Shown: in pieces, positions 26,633 through 36,302 of the stretch
How positions within the stretch are numbered: position 1 is the stretch's first letter
How the letters are laid out: every line of letters begins with the position of its first letter
Source of the DNA: Paenochrobactrum pullorum
Lineage (GTDB): Bacteria; Pseudomonadota; Alphaproteobacteria; Rhizobiales; Rhizobiaceae
Assembly (NCBI RefSeq): GCF_041929845.1
Contig: NZ_JBHEEH010000004.1
Span: 124,001-188,000 of the forward strand
Length of the DNA stretch: 64,000 bases
Direction of reading: 5' to 3'
Made by a program: the position numbers and the translations under genes
Notes under the pieces: generated by a model
Database searches by the model: none
Seen by the model: the letters and a program-made list of their open reading frames with translations, nothing else
What the model was told of the DNA's origin: nothing

Positions 26633-27505
26633 ATGACCTTAAAGCCATTTCAACAGACTCTCGCAAAGCCGGTAATGTTGGCTGGTGTGGGCGTACATAG
26701 CGGCAAGGTCGCCAATCTGGAGTTAATTCCGGCAGCTGAAAACAGCGGTATTGTGTTTATCCGCGAAGATGCGGATGGTGTGCAACACCGTTTTGCAGCC
26801 CATGCGGATCAGGTTGGCTCTACCGATCTGTCAACGACACTTGGCACAGGTGATATTCGTATTCATACGATTGAACATCTGATGTCTGCGGTATCAGCGC
26901 TGGGGCTTGATAATCTGGAGATAGTGCTGGATGGCGAAGAGGTGCCGATTTTGGACGGATCGGCGCTGGATTTTATCAATGCGTTTGACGCGGCGGGTAT
27001 CGAGGTGCAGTCTGCTAAACGTAAATATATCCGTGTTTTAAAGCCTGTTCGTATCGAACATAATGGTTCATGGACAGAGTTTGCGCCTTATGACGGATTG
27101 CATTATGATGTGGAAATCGAGTTTTCTTCTACCGTGATCGGACGGCAAAAATTTGCCGCTGATCTTGATGCCGATATCTTCAAGAATGAAATTGCAGCAG
27201 CGCGTACCTTTGGTTTCATGAAAGATGTTGAAACTTTGTGGGCCGCAGGTTTGGCGCTTGGTTCCTCCTTGGAAAATTCACTGGTGATTGGTCATGATGA
27301 TACCATCATCAATGAAGGTGGTTTACGGCTTGAAAATGAATTCGTTCGTCACAAAACACTGGATGCCATTGGCGACCTTGCGATGCTTGGTACACCATTT
27401 ATCGGTCGTTTCAGTTCGTTCAAGGGCGGGCATAAAATGAATTTCCATGTGGTGAAGGCATTGTTTGATGATAAGTCGACACATGAAATCATTGAGTTGG
27501 CTTAA
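26633..27505 (+). CDS. lpxC: UDP-3-O-acyl-N-acetylglucosamine deacetylase
   Basis: LpxC is the zinc deacetylase for the committed step of lipid A synthesis. The protein has 290 residues from ATG 26633; a GTG one codon earlier is the alternative. Zinc ligand motifs are TIEHLMSA and GGHKMNFHVVKALFDD. Other signatures are QQTLAKPVMLAGVGVHSGK and EEVPILDGSALDF. LpxC follows ftsZ in many proteobacteria, as here. The 285-base gap after ftsZ includes the terminator and must hold an lpxC promoter. Confidence 0.96.
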   Translation: MTLKPFQQTLAKPVMLAGVGVHSGKVANLELIPAAENSGIVFIREDADGVQHRFAAHADQVGSTDLSTTLGTGDIRIHTIEHLMSAVSALGLDNLEIVLDGEEVPILDGSALDFINAFDAAGIEVQSAKRKYIRVLKPVRIEHNGSWTEFAPYDGLHYDVEIEFSSTVIGRQKFAADLDADIFKNEIAAARTFGFMKDVETLWAAGLALGSSLENSLVIGHDDTIINEGGLRLENEFVRHKTLDAIGDLAMLGTPFIGRFSSFKGGHKMNFHVVKALFDDKSTHEIIELA

Positions 27506-27822
27506 GCAATTTTTCTATTCATAAGCCAGTTTCAATGAGGGAAGTTGAGGCGCGATTGTGGAGTCTTTTACTCATCTATCTGTTAAAAACCGATTTTTTG
27601 AGTGAAAAATCCGCAATGCCAAGGTTAAGATGTCTTTAATATCATTGCTGAATGGGCCGGCTTGTGATTTATGGACATCCAATAGATTCAATGTTGCATC
27701 CTTTATATTTTCACAGTTATCGTGTTAAGGATGTAATCAGACCATAAGATGCACCAAATGAGAAAACTTGTGATGGTGTATTATTCTTGTCTTAATGACG
27801 CTGCCAGCAGGCCGGAGACCGC
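27506..27822 (+). other. Gene-free region before bamD with a 10-bp long-range hairpin
   Basis: No reading frame is worth calling. TTGCATCCTT (27694-27703) can pair with AAGGATGTAA (27727-27736), ten pairs including one G-T, around a 23-base AT-rich loop. I cannot identify a promoter with confidence. The region may be the 5' leader of bamD-recN. Confidence 0.4.
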
Positions 27823-28686
27823 ATGACGAGTTTCAAATTCCCGGTAAATAAAGCAACCGCAATGCTTGTGGGAACGGTTGCCGTGGTTGCAATCCTTTCA
27901 GGTTGTGCCAGTAAAGATGATGATATTGATTTATCAAAATATGTTGAAACCATCGATGCGCCGGATAAGCTTTACAATGAAGCATTGGCTAATCTTGAAG
28001 CTGGACGACTGGGTGAGGCTTCAAAGAAGTTTGCAGCTATCGACCGCCAGCACCCCTATACGGAATGGGCACGTAAATCACTCGTGATGGGCGCATTTAC
28101 CAATTACCGTCAGGGCAATTACGAAGAAGCGATCAATATGGCGAAGCGTTATAATACGCTTTATCCGACATCACCTGAATCCGCTTATTCATATTATATT
28201 ATCGGTTTAAGCTATTTCCGTCAGATCCCGGATGTAACCCGTGATCAGGCTGCCAGCAAGCGCGCAATTGCGGCTATGCAGGAAGTGATCGACCGTTACC
28301 CTGATAGTGAATATGTCGAAGATGCCAAAACAAAAATACGTTTTGCGCGTGACCAGCTGGCCGGTAAAGAAATGCAGGTCGGCCGTTACTATCTGGAACG
28401 CAAAGACTATCTGGCAGCGGTTAAGCGCTTCCGTGGTGTGGTGGAAGAATATTCCAACACACGGCACGTAGAAGAAGCGCTCGCCCGTTTGGTTGAAGCC
28501 TATTACGCACTGGGTCTGACCAGCGAAGCGCAGATGGCAGCTTCGGTATTGGGTCAGAACTATCCGGATAGCCAGTGGTACAAAGATAGTTACAAGCTGT
28601 TGCAGTCGGGTGGTTTGGAGCCGCGCAACAATAGTGGTTCATGGTTGTCGAAAGCCGGCGCGCTGATTACCGGCGGCGGCGCATAA
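27823..28686 (+). CDS. bamD: Outer membrane assembly lipoprotein BamD (ComL)
   Basis: A 287-residue lipoprotein: lipobox LSGC with Cys at residue 28, then TPR-like helical repeats (YNEALANLEAGRLGEASKKF onward). Signatures are DRQHPYTEWARKSLVM, RYNTLYPTSPESAYSYYIIG, and EYVEDAKTKIRFARDQLAGK. BamD works with BamA in inserting beta-barrel proteins into the outer membrane. The recN start is 13 bases past the stop, so the two are probably one transcript. Confidence 0.94.
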   Translation: MTSFKFPVNKATAMLVGTVAVVAILSGCASKDDDIDLSKYVETIDAPDKLYNEALANLEAGRLGEASKKFAAIDRQHPYTEWARKSLVMGAFTNYRQGNYEEAINMAKRYNTLYPTSPESAYSYYIIGLSYFRQIPDVTRDQAASKRAIAAMQEVIDRYPDSEYVEDAKTKIRFARDQLAGKEMQVGRYYLERKDYLAAVKRFRGVVEEYSNTRHVEEALARLVEAYYALGLTSEAQMAASVLGQNYPDSQWYKDSYKLLQSGGLEPRNNSGSWLSKAGALITGGGA

Positions 28687-28699
28687 AGAAAAGCACCTC

Positions 28700-30379
28700 A
28701 TGCTGTCGCACCTCTCGATCCGCGATATAGTTCTGATTGAAAGGCTTGATATTGAATTCAGCAGCGGACTTTCTGTGCTTACCGGTGAAACCGGTGCGGG
28801 GAAGTCCATTCTGCTGGATTCTTTGTCTTTGGCACTTGGGGCGCGTGGTGATGCATCACTGGTGCGTCACGGTGCCGATCAGGGGCAGGTTACAGCCGTT
28901 TTTGATGTGCCGGCGAAACATCCGGCACGTGTTTTTTTAGCCAATAACGGTTTGGAAGACGACGGTGATATTATTTTGCGCCGCGTTCAATCCGGCGATG
29001 GCCGCACCCGTGTTTTCATCAATGATCAGGTGGCAAGTGTTACGCTTTTGCGTGAGCTTGGCCGCAGGTTGGTGGAAATTCACGGTCAGCATGATGATCG
29101 CGCGCTCGTCGATATTGATATTCATCGCAGTCTGCTTGACGCTTTTGGCGGCTTGGATAGCCAGACGGAAGTGGTGCGTGAAAAGTTTAAATCTTGGCGC
29201 GATGCTGAGCAGGCTTTGAACCGTCACCGTGCCAAGGTGGAAGCGGCAGAACGCGAAGGTGATTATTTGCGCGCCTCCGTTGAGGAGCTGGATAAACTCA
29301 ATCCACAAATAGGTGAAGAAGAAGATTTGGCTGAACGCCGCGCCGTGATGATGAAATCCGAGCGCATTGCCAGTGATGTCAACGAAGCCAATGATCTATT
29401 GTCGGGGCAGGGTTCACCGGTTCCTTCTCTTGCCAGTCTGGTGCGCCGTTTGGAGCGAAAAGCGTCGGAAGCACCGCAACTGTTAGAACCGGTCATCAAT
29501 GCGATTGATGAGGCGCTTGACAAGCTGGCACTGGCGCAAGATGGAATTGAAGCGGCCATTCGTGCCATTGATTTTGACCCGCGCTTGCAGGAGCAAGTGG
29601 AAGAGCGGCTCTTTGCTCTTCGCGCTGCAGCACGCAAATATTCGGTTCCGGTCAGTGAATTGCCGGCCTTGCGCGATAAAATGGATGCCGATCTGGTTGA
29701 TTTGGACGCGGGTGCTGAAAAGCTGGAAAAGCTCGAAGTTGAAGCGATTACTGCTAAAAAGGCCTATGATGATGTGGCCAAGTTTTTGTCGGCTGCGCGT
29801 CATGAAACGGCTGAGCATCTGAAAGCTGCGGTGATGGCGGAGCTTCCGGCTTTGAAGCTGGAACGCGCTGAATTTATCGTCGAAATGACGACAGATGCGG
29901 AAGCGCGCAGTGCCGAAGGCATTGATATTGTTGAATATTGGGTGCGCACCAATCCGGGCACCCGTGCAGGGCCGATGATGAAAGTCGCCTCCGGTGGTGA
30001 GTTGTCGCGTTTTCTGTTGGCTTTGAAGGTGGCGCTTGCGGATCGAGGCTCGGCCCCAACTCTGGTGTTTGACGAAATCGATACCGGGGTTGGCGGTGCG
30101 GTGGCCGATGCGATCGGTCAGCGTTTGTCGCGTTTGTCTTCGCGTGTGCAGGTTTTGTCGGTTACGCATGCACCGCAGGTGGCAGCGCGCGCTTCAACGC
30201 ATTTTCTGATTGCCAAATCTGCCGATAAGAGTGACCGTGTCAGCACCTCTATCCGTGTGATGGAAACGGCAGAACGGCAAGAAGAAATTGCCCGTATGCT
30301 GGCTGGTGCCAGTGTAACAGATGAGGCAAGAGCGGCAGCGGAACGTCTGCTTGGCGAGACGGGCAAGGCAAAAGCCTGA
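28700..30379 (+). CDS. recN: DNA repair protein RecN
   Basis: A 559-residue SMC-like ATPase that acts at double-strand breaks. The Walker A motif GETGAGKS lies at residues 29-36, EIHGQHDDRALVD and a central coiled coil of about 150-370 follow, and the C-terminal ABC half has KVASGGELSRFLLALK, LVFDEIDTGVGG and VTHAPQVAARA. In E. coli recN is a strong SOS gene, but I see no LexA box upstream of bamD-recN here. The gene is close behind bamD (13 bases) and 96 bases ahead of ligA. Confidence 0.96.
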   Translation: MLSHLSIRDIVLIERLDIEFSSGLSVLTGETGAGKSILLDSLSLALGARGDASLVRHGADQGQVTAVFDVPAKHPARVFLANNGLEDDGDIILRRVQSGDGRTRVFINDQVASVTLLRELGRRLVEIHGQHDDRALVDIDIHRSLLDAFGGLDSQTEVVREKFKSWRDAEQALNRHRAKVEAAEREGDYLRASVEELDKLNPQIGEEEDLAERRAVMMKSERIASDVNEANDLLSGQGSPVPSLASLVRRLERKASEAPQLLEPVINAIDEALDKLALAQDGIEAAIRAIDFDPRLQEQVEERLFALRAAARKYSVPVSELPALRDKMDADLVDLDAGAEKLEKLEVEAITAKKAYDDVAKFLSAARHETAEHLKAAVMAELPALKLERAEFIVEMTTDAEARSAEGIDIVEYWVRTNPGTRAGPMMKVASGGELSRFLLALKVALADRGSAPTLVFDEIDTGVGGAVADAIGQRLSRLSSRVQVLSVTHAPQVAARASTHFLIAKSADKSDRVSTSIRVMETAERQEEIARMLAGASVTDEARAAAERLLGETGKAKA

Positions 30380-30475
30380 ATTCAAAATAGCTAAATATTC
30401 GTGTCATGGCGTATCGGATAAGCGCATTGTCCGATAGACTTCGCCATATATTCAATTGATTCCTGCGGAACGGTA

Positions 30476-32635
30476 ATGAGTGAAATTTCTATTGATCATA
30501 TGAGCGAACAAGATGCAGCTTTGGAACTGGAGCGGTTGGCCAAACTCATTGCTCACCACGACGAGCTTTATCACGGTAATGATCAACCGGAAATTTCAGA
30601 TGCCGATTATGATGCTTTAAAGCGCCGCAATGAAGCCATTGAAAAGCTTTATCCGCTTCTTATTCGTGCTGATAGTCCGTCGCGTAAAGTGGGCTCCTCA
30701 CCGGTCGCTGGCTTTACTCAAGTGACCCATGCGCGTTCGATGTTGTCTCTTGATAATGCCTTTTCCGATGAAGATGTCGGTGATTTTGTCGGGAGTGTTT
30801 ATCGTTTTTTAGGGCGATTGCCGGATAATTCGATTGCCTTTACGGCGGAGCCAAAAATTGACGGGTTGTCGCTGTCATTGCGTTATGAAAATCGCAAATT
30901 AGTGACAGCAGCCACGCGTGGTGATGGCACAACGGGTGAAAATGTTACGGCCAATATTCGAACCATCAAGGAAATTCCGCAAACGCTGCCAGCCTCTGCG
31001 CCCGATATTGTTGAGGTGCGCGGCGAAGTCTATATGGCTAAAAGCGATTTTCTGGCATTGAACGAACAGATGGCGGCGGAAGGCAAGCAGACTTATGTCA
31101 ATCCGCGCAATACCGCTGCGGGCTCATTGCGTCAGCTTGACCCAAAAGTAACGGCCAATCGCAAGTTGCGGTTTTTTGCTTATGCCTGGGGTGAAATGTC
31201 GGCAATGCCAGCGGATACACAATCCGGTATGGTGGCATTGTTTCAACAGTGGGGTTTTTGCACCAACCCGCTGACTAAACGATTGACGAGCATTGAAGAT
31301 ATCATTGCCCATTATAATCATATCGGTTTGGAACGTGCGCAACTTGATTATGACATCGACGGTGTTGTCTATAAAGTTGATGATCTCAAATTGCAGGAGC
31401 GCTTGGGTTTTCGTTCGCGTAGCCCGCGCTGGGCAATTGCGCATAAATTTCCGGCAGAACAGGCCACCACCATATTGCGCGAGATCGACATTCAGGTGGG
31501 GCGCACGGGTGTGCTGACACCTGTGGCACGCCTTACACCAATTACCGTTGGCGGTGTGGTGGTGACCAATGCCACATTGCATAATGAAGATTATATCAAA
31601 GGTATCGGCCTTAAAGGCGAGCCTTTGCGCGAGGGGCGCGATATCCGCATCGGCGACACGGTGATTGTGCAGCGCGCCGGTGATGTTATTCCGCAGATTG
31701 TGGATGTGGTTTTATCCGAGCGCCCAAGTGATGCGATGCCGTTTCAGTTTCCGCATCAATGTCCGGTTTGCGGCAGTCATGCTGTGCGCGAAGAAGGCGA
31801 GGCGGCATGGCGCTGCACCGGCGGTTTGATTTGCGAAGCGCAAGCGGTTGAGCGTATCCGCCATTTTGTCTCGCGCAATGCGTTTGACATTGAAGGTTTG
31901 GGCGAAAAACAGGTGGAGTTTTTCTTCCATGCGGAAGATGAAAGTTTAAAAATCCGTACCCCTGCCGATATTTTTACGCTGGAAAAACGCCAAAGCCAAT
32001 CACTGCTCAAAAAGCTTGAGAATATAGAAGGCTTTGGTGCGGTTTCGGTCAAAAAACTATATGCGGCCATCAATGAGCGGCGTGAAATTGCGTTAAGCCG
32101 CTTTCTGTTTGGTCTTGGTATCCGCCATGTCGGTGAAGTGAGCGCCAAGCGTCTGGCGCGTGGCTATGGTTCTTATCAAGCGTTTGCGGATAGTGTGAAG
32201 GCGGCTCAAGCACCGCGCGAAGGTGTCAAAGGCGACAAGGGTAATGAAGCGTGGCAGGAACTAACCAATGTTGAAGGCATTGGCCACATCGTTGCGGAGG
32301 CGATTGTCGAATTTTATCACGAGCCGCATAATATAGAAGTGCTGGATGCGCTGCTTGGGCAAGTCACACCGCTTGATGAAGCCGCACCTGTGGCAACAGG
32401 CTCACCGGTGGAAGGCAAGACAATTGTCTTTACCGGATCGCTGGAAAAAATGTCACGTGATGAAGCCAAAGCCATGGCTGACCGCTATGGTGCCAAGGTG
32501 GCTGGTTCGGTTTCGAAGAAAACCGATCTGGTGGTAGCTGGCCCAGGCGCTGGCTCCAAGCTTGCCAAAGCGCAGGAACTGGGCATTGAAGTGATTGATG
32601 AAGATGCGTGGTTTGTGCTGGTCGGTGAAGCCTGA
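30476..32635 (+). CDS. ligA: NAD-dependent DNA ligase
   Basis: A 719-residue ligase that seals nicks using NAD. Domains in order are the Ia domain (near 10-70, with YHGNDQPEISDADYDAL), the adenylation domain with AMP-accepting K127 in EPKIDGLSLS, the OB fold (VGRTGVLTPVARLTP), a zinc finger (CPVCGSHAVREEG and a later Cys pair), HhH repeats (FDIEGLGEKQ, LFGLGIRHVGEV) and a C-terminal BRCT domain (GKTIVFTGSLEKMSRDEAKA). The BRCT region is intact. A strong terminator ends the transcript at 32661. Confidence 0.97.
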   Translation: MSEISIDHMSEQDAALELERLAKLIAHHDELYHGNDQPEISDADYDALKRRNEAIEKLYPLLIRADSPSRKVGSSPVAGFTQVTHARSMLSLDNAFSDEDVGDFVGSVYRFLGRLPDNSIAFTAEPKIDGLSLSLRYENRKLVTAATRGDGTTGENVTANIRTIKEIPQTLPASAPDIVEVRGEVYMAKSDFLALNEQMAAEGKQTYVNPRNTAAGSLRQLDPKVTANRKLRFFAYAWGEMSAMPADTQSGMVALFQQWGFCTNPLTKRLTSIEDIIAHYNHIGLERAQLDYDIDGVVYKVDDLKLQERLGFRSRSPRWAIAHKFPAEQATTILREIDIQVGRTGVLTPVARLTPITVGGVVVTNATLHNEDYIKGIGLKGEPLREGRDIRIGDTVIVQRAGDVIPQIVDVVLSERPSDAMPFQFPHQCPVCGSHAVREEGEAAWRCTGGLICEAQAVERIRHFVSRNAFDIEGLGEKQVEFFFHAEDESLKIRTPADIFTLEKRQSQSLLKKLENIEGFGAVSVKKLYAAINERREIALSRFLFGLGIRHVGEVSAKRLARGYGSYQAFADSVKAAQAPREGVKGDKGNEAWQELTNVEGIGHIVAEAIVEFYHEPHNIEVLDALLGQVTPLDEAAPVATGSPVEGKTIVFTGSLEKMSRDEAKAMADRYGAKVAGSVSKKTDLVVAGPGAGSKLAKAQELGIEVIDEDAWFVLVGEA

Positions 32636-32660
32636 AAACATCCTCTAGGTATTGAATAGT

Positions 32661-32695
32661 AAAACACCGGCTCTGATATCAGAGCCGGTGTTTTT
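32661..32695. terminator. Bidirectional terminator between ligA and the aminopeptidase gene
   Basis: A perfect 16-bp stem (32661-32676 with 32679-32694) has A-rich and T-rich ends, so it can stop transcripts from both convergent genes. The two-base centre will open to a four-base loop. Confidence 0.9.
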
Positions 32696-32700
32696 GTTTA

Positions 32701-34533
32701 TCAGAGAGGTCTGGTTGCCTCTGCCAGCCATTCGCTGGCTGACTTGTCCATATGGGGTGTCAGCTTTTCACGCACCTGCTGGTGATACTGATTGAGCCAT
32801 TCAATCTCTTCAGGAGAAAGCAGAGCTTTATCAATCAGACGCAGATCAATCGGGCAGAAGGTGAGGGTTTCAAAACCCATCATCGGCAGATCGCCGCCTT
32901 CAGGTACAGTTGCTTCGGTGACGATAATCAGGTTTTCAATACGAATACCGAATGAACCCGGGTTGTAATAACCCGGCTCATTGGAGCAAATCATACCAGC
33001 CATCAGTTCCTGATCGCCGCGCTTGGAAATGCTTTGCGGCCCTTCGTGCACCGAGAGATAAGAGCCGACACCGTGGCCGGTGCCGTGGCCGTAATCAAAG
33101 CCCTGTTTCCATAGGGCGATGCGTGCCAGCACGTCGATATCCTGTCCACGCGTGCCTTTCGGGAAACGGGTGGTGGAAATAGCGATCATGCCTTTGAGCA
33201 CGAGCGTAAAGGCACGCTTTTTCTCAGGCGTCACATCGCCGATAGCGATTGAGCGGGTGATGTCGGTGGTGCCGTCACGATATTGACCGCCGGAATCAAT
33301 CAGATAGACATCGCCGTTTTCAAATTGGCGGTTGGTATCGGTATTGACGCGGTAATGGATAATCGCACCATGAGGCCCGCTGCCGGAGATACTGTCGAAA
33401 GACAGTTCTTCCAATGGCATCTGGAAGTCTTTGCCTGTTTCGGCGCGACAGTTTTCTAGCTTTTGCGCGGCAGAAATTTCAGTCAAATCTTTTGGCTTTT
33501 GTGTGTCGAGCCATGAGAGGAAACGCACCATTGCAACGCCGTCACGCTCATGAGCGGTGCGGCTGCCGTCAAGTTCGGCTTTGTTTTTGATGGCGCGTGG
33601 CAGACGTGCAGGGTCTTTGCCGCTGATAAAAGAGCCGCCAGCCCCTTCAATGATGAGGCGGAATTTTTCTGCCGCCAATGCCGGATCAAGCATGAAAATT
33701 TCGCCGTCAGCCGCACGTTTGGCTAAGGTTGCCTCCAAGCTTGATGGTTCACATAATGTGGCAAGCTGGGTGAGATAGGCGCGAGGCTCAATGGCAAGCT
33801 TACGCTCGTCAATGAAAATCTGGGGGGCGTCTGTGCTTGACAGAATTACAAAACAAAGCGGCAATGGCGTGTTGGAAACATCTTTGCCGCGAATATTGAA
33901 CACCCATGCGGACGATGACGGATCGGTCAAAATGGTGGCCGACGCGCCAGTTTCGCTCAATGCTTTTTGCATCAAGGCAATTTTGTCTGCTGCTTCCTGA
34001 CCGGAATAGCGTGCCGGTTGGATGGTGACCGGTGCCAGTGGTGCGGCAGGGCGGTCTTGCCAGACCTGATCAACGAGATTTTGTTCAAGCGCTATCAAGC
34101 GCCCGCCATTGGCTTCCAGTGCACTACGCAAAGCTGCGGCTTCATTGATGGTGTGCAACCACGGGTCAAAACCAATCACCAAACCTTTGCCATTGGCTTT
34201 GAGCCATGTGGCAGGCGGATTGGTGACAAGGCTTTCAATGATGAAAATGGCCGGATCGGTTTGGGTTGCCGCCTGCAATTCATAGCGACCATCAACAAAC
34301 AGATAGGCGCTGTCGTTCAAAATAAGGGCAGCACCTGCCGAACCGGTGAAACCGGTGAGCCAGCCAAGGCGCTGTGCGCATTCCGGCACATATTCGCCTT
34401 GATGTTCATCGGCACGCGGCACCAAAAAACCATCAATTTTATTGTCTGCCATCAGCGCACGCAGCATACTCACGCGTGGGGAAGCGTGAGACGGGTCTGA
34501 TTTCACTTCAAATGACTGAAATGTCTGGCTCAT
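32701..34533 (-). CDS. Xaa-Pro aminopeptidase, M24B family
   Basis: A 610-residue long-form aminopeptidase P, with two N-terminal creatinase-like domains (residues 1-320) and a C-terminal pita-bread metallopeptidase domain. Metal ligands are the two Asp of DSGGQYRDGTTDITRS, the His in HGTGHGVGSYLSVHEGP, and Glu in CSNEPGYY and RIENLIIV. It removes N-terminal residues ahead of proline. The start is ATG 34533, just after AAAGGGG on this strand; the frame runs 14 codons further upstream without support. prmA lies 17 bases upstream on the same strand. Confidence 0.93.
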   Translation of the reverse strand: MSQTFQSFEVKSDPSHASPRVSMLRALMADNKIDGFLVPRADEHQGEYVPECAQRLGWLTGFTGSAGAALILNDSAYLFVDGRYELQAATQTDPAIFIIESLVTNPPATWLKANGKGLVIGFDPWLHTINEAAALRSALEANGGRLIALEQNLVDQVWQDRPAAPLAPVTIQPARYSGQEAADKIALMQKALSETGASATILTDPSSSAWVFNIRGKDVSNTPLPLCFVILSSTDAPQIFIDERKLAIEPRAYLTQLATLCEPSSLEATLAKRAADGEIFMLDPALAAEKFRLIIEGAGGSFISGKDPARLPRAIKNKAELDGSRTAHERDGVAMVRFLSWLDTQKPKDLTEISAAQKLENCRAETGKDFQMPLEELSFDSISGSGPHGAIIHYRVNTDTNRQFENGDVYLIDSGGQYRDGTTDITRSIAIGDVTPEKKRAFTLVLKGMIAISTTRFPKGTRGQDIDVLARIALWKQGFDYGHGTGHGVGSYLSVHEGPQSISKRGDQELMAGMICSNEPGYYNPGSFGIRIENLIIVTEATVPEGGDLPMMGFETLTFCPIDLRLIDKALLSPEEIEWLNQYHQQVREKLTPHMDKSASEWLAEATRPL

Positions 34534-34550
34534 AATTGCCCCTTTGAAAA

Positions 34551-35408
34551 TTATTTCAGATGAATGGTGACCCAACCTTCGCGGTGCAGGGTGTTTTGAC
34601 GCTTCAAGCCTTGCGCCTCATAGGCTTCGACAACCGCATCATGTTGACTTTCCAGAATGCCGGACAAGATGATGGAGCCGCCTTCGGCTTTATGGCTGCT
34701 TAAATTGGGTGCCAGATCCATCAAAGGGCGCGCCAGAATATTGGCAACGATCAGATCAAACGGGGTATGGCTGCGGAAAATTGCGTGGTCGAAACCTTCG
34801 GCCGTTGCGGTGGTGACATGCTCAGCAACACCATTTTTCACCACATTTTCAGCAGCAACTGTCACGGCAATCGGGTCATTGTCGGTGGCAAGAACCTCAA
34901 TCGGAGCAAGCTTGGCAATGGCAATAGCAAGCACGGCGCTGCCGGTGCCAAGGTCCAGCGCATTGGTGGGATGTTCTTTTTCAACCAATTCGGTGATCAT
35001 TTCCAAGCAACCGGCTGTGGTGCCGTGATGGCCGGTACCAAAAGCAAGACCTGCATCAATTTCGATGGAAATATCATTGGCGGTCAGTTTATCGCGGTCA
35101 TGCGAGCCATGCACAAAGAAGCGCCCGGCACGTACCGGCTTCAAACCTTCCAAAGAGTGCAGAACCCAGTCTATATCCGGCAGTTCTTCAATCTGGAACT
35201 TGCCGGTGCCCACAACAGTTTCAACGCGTTTGAGAAGCTCTTCCGCACCTTCTTCGATGTAAAGTGAAACTTCGAAGATTTCCTTGTCTTCGTCCACTTC
35301 TGTAATGGCGATAGGATAGCCGTCATCTTCAAAAATCGGTTCGAGCTGAGCATAGATTTGTTCAGCTTCGTCTTTTTGCGTAACATAGCAGAGGCGGGAT
35401 TGGGACAT
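34551..35408 (-). CDS. prmA: Ribosomal protein L11 methyltransferase
   Basis: A 285-residue SAM-dependent methyltransferase that modifies L11 at several amino groups. SAM motifs are ALDLGTGSAVLAIAIAKL, ATDNDPIAVTVAAENV and DLIVANILARPLMDLAP with the AN-like motif of the family. An N-terminal substrate-recognition domain of about 100 residues precedes. Length is typical. It is followed closely by the aminopeptidase gene, and a terminator separates it from the SCO gene upstream. Confidence 0.95.
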   Translation of the reverse strand: MSQSRLCYVTQKDEAEQIYAQLEPIFEDDGYPIAITEVDEDKEIFEVSLYIEEGAEELLKRVETVVGTGKFQIEELPDIDWVLHSLEGLKPVRAGRFFVHGSHDRDKLTANDISIEIDAGLAFGTGHHGTTAGCLEMITELVEKEHPTNALDLGTGSAVLAIAIAKLAPIEVLATDNDPIAVTVAAENVVKNGVAEHVTTATAEGFDHAIFRSHTPFDLIVANILARPLMDLAPNLSSHKAEGGSIILSGILESQHDAVVEAYEAQGLKRQNTLHREGWVTIHLK

Positions 35409-35441
35409 AGTGCGAAATCACTTTCGGGAATAAGCAGAGCG

Positions 35442-35467
35442 AAAAAGGGGCTTTGAAATGAAGCCCC
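35442..35467 (-). terminator. Intrinsic terminator after the SCO1/SenC gene
   Basis: On the minus strand GGGGCTT and AAGCCCC (35461-35467 with 35447-35453) form a 7-bp stem with a 7-base loop, followed by TTTTT. It lies 15 bases past the SCO stop. Confidence 0.85.
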
Positions 35468-35482
35468 GATTTCAGCAATAGG

Positions 35483-36067
35483 TTAGCTGTTACGTTTGGC
35501 CAGATTTTTCAGCTTTTCAAGCGCTGTATCAGGATTTTCACCATATGCAATGGTTCCGCGGAACATACCGCCTTTGTCGAGCAAAAACAGTGATGCGGTG
35601 TGATCCATATTGTAATTGTCACCTTCACCCGGCACTTTTTTAGCGTAAATGTGGTAGGATTTTACAGCTTCAGCGATTTTTTCCGGTGTGCCGGTTACTC
35701 CGATGATCTTGTCTGACACATTGGTGACATAGGTCTGCATGATTTCCTGTGTGTCGCGTTCCGGATCAACAGTGATAAAGTAAGCTTTGATCTTGTCTGC
35801 ATCCGGTCCTATTTCTTTGAACCAGCCGTCAAGTTCAAAAAGGGTTGTCGGGCAGACATCAGGGCAATGGGTAAAGCCGAAGAAAATCACCGCTGGGGTT
35901 TCGCGTAAATCAGTTTCAGTGAATTTTGAGCCGTCCATGGCAATCAGATCAAGCGGGCCGCCAAAAGGCTGATTGGTTGCTTTTTTATCCTGAATATAGG
36001 TATAGCCGCCGACGCCGACGATGGCTGCAACCACTGCAATGATGAGGAGGGGGAGGATTTTTTTCAT
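35483..36067 (-). CDS. SCO1/SenC family copper-binding protein
   Basis: A 194-residue membrane-anchored thioredoxin-fold protein with an N-terminal helix (LPLLIIAVVAAIVGVGGYTY). The copper ligands are the CxxxC of FGFTHCPDVCPTT and a His in NMDHTASLFLLD. SCO proteins help assemble the CuA centre of cytochrome c oxidase at the periplasmic face. The ATG at 36067 is preceded by AGGAGGGGGAGG-like purines that fall inside the coding strand's own start region, so the start is acceptable but not proven. The 235-base gap to the divergent acetyltransferase holds direct repeats (36120-36148). Confidence 0.92.
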   Translation of the reverse strand: MKKILPLLIIAVVAAIVGVGGYTYIQDKKATNQPFGGPLDLIAMDGSKFTETDLRETPAVIFFGFTHCPDVCPTTLFELDGWFKEIGPDADKIKAYFITVDPERDTQEIMQTYVTNVSDKIIGVTGTPEKIAEAVKSYHIYAKKVPGEGDNYNMDHTASLFLLDKGGMFRGTIAYGENPDTALEKLKNLAKRNS

Positions 36068-36119
36068 AAATTACAAGCCTTCGCGCGTAAATCTATTACC
36101 AATTTTACCAGCTTTTCTT

Positions 36120-36148
36120 GAAGCTTAAGGAGCTTGGGGGAAGCTTAA
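36120..36148 (-). repeat. Short direct repeats upstream of the SCO gene
   Basis: GAAGCTTAA occurs at 36120-36128 and again at 36140-36148, 20 bases apart, with a partial copy (AGCTT) at 36131. The spacing is about two helical turns, as in some operator sites. No known regulator motif is recognised. Confidence 0.3.
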
Positions 36149-36302
36149 AACTGCTATAGCATTTAATTGTCAGGGAGGGTGACAAAAAGTGCCGTGCAAG
36201 CAAAATGTAACAAGGTTATAGGCTTAAGACAAATAGTAAGAAAAACTTGCAACCAGCACCATTGTTCTGCTGCGGCAGTTTCGGCTGATGAGGTCTTTGT
36301 AA

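Noticed and set aside
29483..30169. 228-codon frame antisense to recN
   Set aside because: Shadow frame; no ribosome site or domain.
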